Assembly: GCF_018424695.1 (NCBI RefSeq)
Contig: NZ_QTNQ01000045.1
Coordinates: 1-32,758 of the forward strand
Direction of reading: 5' to 3'
DNA: 32,758 nucleotides
DNA from: Vannielia litorea
GTDB lineage: Bacteria; Pseudomonadota; Alphaproteobacteria; Rhodobacterales; Rhodobacteraceae
The translations under genes and the position numbers were made by a program. The notes below the pieces were generated by a model. It was not told the origin of the DNA and did no database searches. It saw only the letters and a program-made list of their open reading frames with translations. Numbering within the stretch: the first letter of the stretch is position 1; each line of letters starts with the position of its first letter. Positions 32,384 through 32,758 of this stretch are shown one piece after another.

Positions 32384-32758
32384 TCAATTCTGCTCAGGCG
32401 CCAGGATCTCGCGTTTGCCGACGTGGTTGGCCGCCGTCACCAGCCCGTTGTCTTCCATCTGCTCCACGAGGCGGGCGGCCTTGTTGTAGCCGATGGCGAG
32501 CTTGCGCTGGATGTAGCTGGTGGAGCACTTGCGATCCTGGATCACCACTTGCACGGCCTGATCGTAGAGTGCGTCTTCGCCATCGGTGTTGCCGCCGAGG
32601 CCGAGGACGAGGTCGATGTCGCTCTCCTTGTCGTCATCCGGGCCTTCGACCACGCCGCTCACGTACTCAGGCGCGCCGAAGCTCTTGAGGTGGTTCACGA
32701 CCTCCTCGACCTCTTCATCCGAGCAGAACGGGCCGTGGACGCGGGTGATGCGCCCGCC
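32384..32758 (-). CDS. ftsK: DNA translocase FtsK, C-terminal part
   Basis: The last 124 residues of FtsK are visible; the gene continues beyond the right edge. The winged-helix gamma domain is clear: DALYDQAVQVVIQDRKCSTS, YIQRKLAIGYNKAARLVEQM, EDNGLV and GKREIL. This domain reads the KOPS sequences that point to the dif site. Before it lies the end of the motor (GRITRVHGPFCSDEEVEEVV, NHLK) and a short acidic linker. The stop is TGA at 32384-32386. Confidence 0.96.
   Translation of the reverse strand, partial: GGRITRVHGPFCSDEEVEEVVNHLKSFGAPEYVSGVVEGPDDDKESDIDLVLGLGGNTDGEDALYDQAVQVVIQDRKCSTSYIQRKLAIGYNKAARLVEQMEDNGLVTAANHVGKREILAPEQN

Noticed and set aside
1..32758. A new defence system, prophage or biosynthetic cluster
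   Set aside because: No nuclease/toxin pairs, integrase, phage structural genes or large synthase modules were found; nearly all genes are core or lineage-typical.

Overview
The window is a GC-rich chromosomal segment of an alphaproteobacterium, almost certainly a member of the Rhodobacteraceae (Roseobacter group). The evidence is gene content and order: a heparinase II/III-like gene beside purH-lspA-DUF3035 and paired M16 peptidases, truB-rpsO-pnp, ftsK upstream of lolA, RsbV/RsbW-like partner-switch proteins, a HWE-family kinase and hspQ. No tRNA, rRNA, CRISPR array, insertion sequence or phage gene was recognised. This is mostly core genome with a few lineage-specific genes.

Layout. 1-7113 (+): end of a heparinase-like gene, purH, lspA, a BamF-type lipoprotein, a small membrane-protein gene frameshifted by a 16-bp tandem duplication, and two overlapping M16 peptidase genes. 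7114-8825: truB and a DUF1643 gene, each preceded by a copy of a small structured repeat. 8815-11171: a minus-strand membrane-anchored protein of unknown function, a divergent membrane-anchored RTX protein and a DUF5665-like protein. 11214-16598: rpsO, a fatty acid hydroxylase, a GAF-HWE histidine kinase, a small minus-strand gene broken by an amber codon, and pnp with a structured leader and a clear terminator. 16608-19521 (-): a phosphoesterase, two secreted proteins and a 1-Cys peroxiredoxin. 19780-22256 (+): periplasmic gamma-glutamyltransferase and a glutathione transferase. 22273-25870 (-): six genes with overlapping or nearly touching ends (thiolase, msrC, two GFA paralogues, rluA, a membrane protein). 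25965-26831 (+): anti-sigma antagonist and anti-sigma kinase. 27145-32758: a second, cytoplasmic Ggt paralogue, hspQ (-), an AEC transporter, a lytic transglycosylase lipoprotein, lolA (-), an unknown gene (-) and the 3' end of ftsK (-).

Joint functions. Several genes serve the cell envelope: lspA matures lipoproteins, lolA carries them to the outer membrane, the DUF3035 protein probably belongs to the outer-membrane assembly machine, and a transglycosylase trims the wall. rpsO and pnp belong to the translation and RNA-decay cluster usual for this group. The peroxiredoxin, msrC, Ggt, GST and GFA genes concern thiol, glutathione or peroxide chemistry, though only some are co-transcribed.

The most interesting observations are: a small hairpin motif whose two direct copies differ almost only by compensating base-pair changes, with a third copy in inverted orientation; two small genes broken by simple lesions (a 16-bp duplication and an amber codon); and the sequence CGAAAATTCG, seen at two separate 3'-to-3' gene junctions. 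I found no clearly new multi-gene system.
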